NCBI GenBank assembly: GCA_036380735.1
Contig: DASVEE010000001.1
Coordinates: 62,001-126,000 of the forward strand
DNA length: 64,000 nucleotides
From: DASVEE01 sp036380735
GTDB lineage: Bacteria; Acidobacteriota; Thermoanaerobaculia; Gp7-AA8
Direction: 5' to 3'
Shown: in pieces, positions 63,601-64,000 of the stretch
Numbering within the stretch: the first letter of the stretch is position 1
How the letters are laid out: every line of letters begins with the position of its first letter
The notes under the pieces: generated by a model
What the model was told of the DNA's origin: nothing
Databases searched by the model: none
The model's input: the letters and a program-made list of their open reading frames with translations, nothing else
Made by a program: the position numbers and the translations under genes

Positions 63601-64000
63601 GACGTGAAGGTGCAGGGGACGAACGCGTTCGTGGCGTTCGGTGACCGCCTCATCGTCGTCAATATTGCCGATCCGGCGAAGCCGGCGAATGGCGGAACGA
63701 TTGCCGCCATGGGTGGCCGTCTCTCGGTGTCGGAGACCGGAGCCATCTTCTCGACCGGCAGCGATGGTGTGCGTGTTGCGCAGCTCACCCCGCCGGAGGC
63801 CGCGTTCCGGATCACGGAGATCAAGCCGGACGTCGTCTCGCCGGCCAATCCTCCGGTAGACGGAGACACCAAGTACTACAGCATTCCTTCGTCCTTCGGA
63901 CCCACGACGAACACGATGGCACGCACGTTCCGGATGAAGCTGACGGGCCGTCCGCCGAACTCGGTCGTCACGAAAGTGAAGGTGACGCTCGTCGGAGCGA
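54646..64000 (+). CDS. Giant secreted Ig-like/propeller surface protein, 3' end outside the window
   Basis: ATG 54646 (MNRTLQRLIATTLLSILPTQ, then LLAQ) starts a signal peptide; the frame stays open to base 64000, giving more than 3118 residues. About residues 160-1380 are tandem bacterial Ig-like units, each with xDxTxPxITIxxPxxG and ADLAGN-type ends. About 1384-1470 is carboxypeptidase-regulatory-like (VTGLVLDDSTGLPIRNARV). About 1470-1600 and 1730-1850 are ZU5-like segments (GITVPGGAVSAATPM). Big_5-like units are at about 1940-2040 and 2560-2675. About 2680-3045 is an LVIVD-type propeller (VVVDLSSPRSPKIIGSLLF). The domain kit is the same as in the two proteins at the left end of the window, so this is a paralogous family. 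Likely extracellular; the function is unknown. Confidence 0.88.
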   Translation, partial: MNRTLQRLIATTLLSILPTQLLAQTTDAPGTPAARTGQQQVRATAGIGARATAATATDLIFFGPKKYVRTNGAKNVYTETIEVPAWMKAPFRLRVQNGEANGTYRVSSATVAVNGVEILTQSDFNQNAATYEKPVTLTAPKSTLVVTLASKPTSYLTMWLHGTTADLTAPRLTWTQPVTSSTINTPTPQLVVSYGDAAGTGEPAAAGVDLASLKVLIDDVDRSTLFTRRTDEASADIPATAPLAQGLHTYKASVADLAGNRTEITGQFRVDLTKPTIAFINPGAYLKTQAPQIKVTYADDVALNPATLGVTVNGAVVPSTSITTTATEAAIALTNLPEGPNQLTATIRDLGGNSATANLSFNVDVTAPTVTIPQPAAAARIGSRDVPLTIAYSDEQGIVATTATAKVDTTAVTLTATDDQATGQMTALTDGTHAITASVADRAGNIGTATSSFIIDTTVPTIKVVEPPAGANLRNAKPPVAITYTDEQGVQPDTLKVTLNATDQTALFTKTATGATGTVTTTLPEGVNKIDAEIKDATNNVGKTTSTFLVDTIVPAAQITAPADRVNTAKPVVTVAYSDAGSGINPDSLELKVDGTATTGVLVPGPDAASGALTTALTDGQHAVQIDLTDRAGNPSTLTKSFVVDTKAPVLTISAPADDSFINTTTPALRAGWADPQGTGVDLTSVKLTLQKGDAPALDITSYVTIAALEGVGFVPQTAALTDGTYRLTAEIRDLAGNVSTTVSSFEVDTVAPDYTIETPAANGYVDTRTPSFTIRWHDALSGVDLSRVVVTIDGVNRTARFTTSVDGATGTLTAAEALAEGAHTIQLTLYDRAGNKSPSQPQTFTVDTIDPVAAIEAPLNASYIGGAPHNLAVTYVDPTGSGIDPASVRITLDGTDRTADFTLGATRATATLATALTNGSHTLAVTILDWAGNPATATSTFTVDAIAPAVTITTPEANAWLKGATVTVTGTVVETSPVTLTVNNVPAIVTAGKFSVAVPSSEGAFVILVVAVDAAGNSGSGSVSVNVDTQAPVITIAEPLNNAITNKASIRVAGTVADASIVTMTLDGAPLPLTSNAFSTDVPLTADGLRTLVLVATDAAGNTSTSSVKVTRDTVDPVVTVAAPAKASVIGTVPVVVRGTLQDATAVAVTVDGTAATVTNAAWQASISGLSEGKHSFTIVAVDAAGNDTTVEHEVSIDTLAPLVVIATPAPATLTKDATITITGTATDGTLATVTAAGVTATLVAGTTADEKKFTLTNVPLIDGDNTIVILATDALGRTGQASIMITRDSVPPSLLVDAPELITRTRATNVSAVVEDNLALRDVVFTLGTTELAKVTKAPFTASVIAPSTAKPGDVLTLTVVATDKAGNATTVTKSLRVTSDGAVTGLVLDDSTGLPIRNARVRVTGGTLETTTDERGRYALPANEQNLVLIVDQPVVGQTPMTAVERTVAIQSGVGTVPVDVRLTPLAQPVEIGQHGGFVVNATYGITVPGGAVSAATPMRLTRLSSQGLPNLLPLGWSPVAAFDFRVDGTVANVPFEANLSSLSDATLTLVHYSPSLHAWNVVATGLVTVGGSLRVSLPETGAYAFVVADGTHVPAAVAGQLLPGIDMQPIPETATSSGSVNPPTLPPTGGAATGTLIVHSPTPLPSGTVVQAEVTETFSLTNGEVASEETRTQDLVLYRAGNDIKAEFPIVPSRSFTAGDLAEGKVHLDILAGREAVRGKTGGSQALTLTSGDVALTVPAGALPQDLAISATPAILSSFLPSTPAAAPFAEVVLDFGGAVLATPAELSVSASNVPAGQTVVIARIERVRGVPKAVVVAGTELQNGRFVSAPLGDLPSIRRDGRYVFYRINLAWGLVTGAIGFPTGTGPATVQIAGFPFTAITKSSGQFTAIAPAGTPRVLTATIAGTSLSGQTSVLVTAGGTTTATFSLTAAATTATVTPADGAIRVPTSSQVEITATAPLSVTSANSGTIRLTTDAGAVVPVRYVFSGSGRVLAVIPQDALEPGTTYRLDVDGLTDIYGGAVNVAGSSFTTAANTQPQYDMNRIVILMPENGMIKVNAPAGSLPPGTQVLIVNTGNASVVSLMVGNDGSFTGEIPGSINDVLLITVSDPLGNVYSFERSKFVATDGSGRVAIGAAGGTVEGPGGTGLIIPAGALTRGAVFRVEPFGPEAFEERPEFPGVQFGSGLRIISEDKPTLKEEGKLVFPRPAGAPDGAFYYVLRRVTGPNGRVDFETVDHAFLTAEGNVVTASYPFIGWNDSVGSWDAASSAIGFGLSAVVNMFLMWSYDAMLPGLPLPGMIVGKAYEVRYERGNPEPVYVPVNGAMISAIDESGLLLWDKPSTRGIFARSQDAPGTLFSEHKGTFALWDPQYRGGPVRIHAMYNGHSVVTTAYQANPVDTKTFFTHLFQHYRNVAYATVTFPSSEPPQAPAIEIVLMTVDAEGRRQVVSDDMVLAGTNVLIGLKVNTEEEMTIRAEVGGIEMAVKRDVDSSPQRVTWILVGDKPGVSITPPAVGRYNVTGTAFPPFGSAIALSYSFIAVSGTSGNTKALPGPPDVLVNQLRPKNGKTDVLIDTFVEVVFTEPVKNVPPAIKLVGPEGEVLCAVSGVGVDAQGRISIISDLAANPSAAVTAVTLRPVYGLRLGSSYQIQLGGGIIDLDETNGQPDPKSLSPRVYSFSTYNASVIAEADDYASLGSVAFGETVWVAEDGRPHGQLRGYRYSNNSLSALSGTFLSGTPTHIAGEQASAVFGSDVVAVPATLWYLRGPSNLIIYDTTAQPPVRRAAVSLTEGTEHGITLRVAVKGRYAYAWTYPTGIQIVDLQRAKLNFDLASADARRSRDMNLALVTAGQGFSQDAIVNVIPVRTVTGALGHIFGVVPFDTMIDGTSQTLVLATGNVPLVVANPQSGEIVYRDAVLQSAEGSLTWGWAMAADYHDGKPLAVIVGRGTGRNPQNELAAGNVLVVVDLSSPRSPKIIGSLLFSGTDTPTDVKVQGTNAFVAFGDRLIVVNIADPAKPANGGTIAAMGGRLSVSETGAIFSTGSDGVRVAQLTPPEAAFRITEIKPDVVSPANPPVDGDTKYYSIPSSFGPTTNTMARTFRMKLTGRPPNSVVTKVKVTLVGA

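Overview
The window is a GC-rich (codon third positions mostly G or C) bacterial chromosome segment. A TonB-dependent receptor, a Tat-exported enzyme, a lipoprotein ABC system and many secreted giant proteins with Ig-like domains point to a diderm (Gram-negative) organism. The giant multidomain surface proteins, many sensory kinases and dense intergenic palindromic repeats are most reminiscent of Acidobacteriota or a related soil phylum. That placement is inference; there is no rRNA or universal marker in the window to confirm it.

Layout. 1-10.6 kb (+): the end of one giant Ig/invasin-like secreted protein, a second secreted protein with calcium-repeat, beta-propeller and carboxypeptidase-regulatory-like domains, and a Tat-exported vanadium haloperoxidase that overlaps it by 4 bp. 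10.65-19.6 kb (-): an SRPBCC protein, a secreted histidine phosphatase, an unknown protein, then a signalling cluster: Hpt-REC-GGDEF diguanylate cyclase, single-domain receiver, GAF histidine kinase, OmpR-type regulator, four-PAS hybrid kinase, and a PhnB-like VOC protein preceded by an AraC-regulator remnant. 19.9-24.3 kb: a small secreted protein and a GT-C glycosyltransferase (+), then on the - strand a small DMT membrane protein, DUF72, a D-2-hydroxyacid dehydrogenase and tRNA-Lys. 24.4-28.2 kb (+): a ten-repeat DUF11 protein with an IPTL-CTERM-like tail. 28.4-35.4 kb (+): an overlapping five-gene operon of TonB receptor, NMT1/TauA-type lipoprotein, ABC ATPase, permease and a one-module A-PCP-TE enzyme. 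35.6-40.8 kb (+): a LysM/peptidoglycan-binding protein coupled to a 1542-residue protein whose metallo-beta-lactamase-like fold appears to be split by two long Ala-rich repeat insertions. 41-42.8 kb (+): a small Ig protein and a secreted trypsin-like protease with a PKD domain. 42.9 kb: tRNA-Glu. 43.5-64 kb (+): two giant secreted proteins, 3713 residues and more than 3100 residues (the second runs off the window).

The most unusual feature is a dispersed family of long imperfect inverted repeats built from a 9-bp unit (ATAGGAC or ATGGGAC plus two bases), often with a terminus close to GGGAACGATAGGAC. At least ten copies or part copies occur here. They sit at gene ends, supply the TAG stop codon of five neighbouring genes, lie in frame inside the adenylation domain of the A-PCP-TE enzyme, and with a 7-bp microsatellite appear to encode the N-terminus of a lipoprotein signal peptide. 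Separate 7-bp tandem families (GGGCTCA, TTCTGCG, CGGACAA) show similar behaviour.
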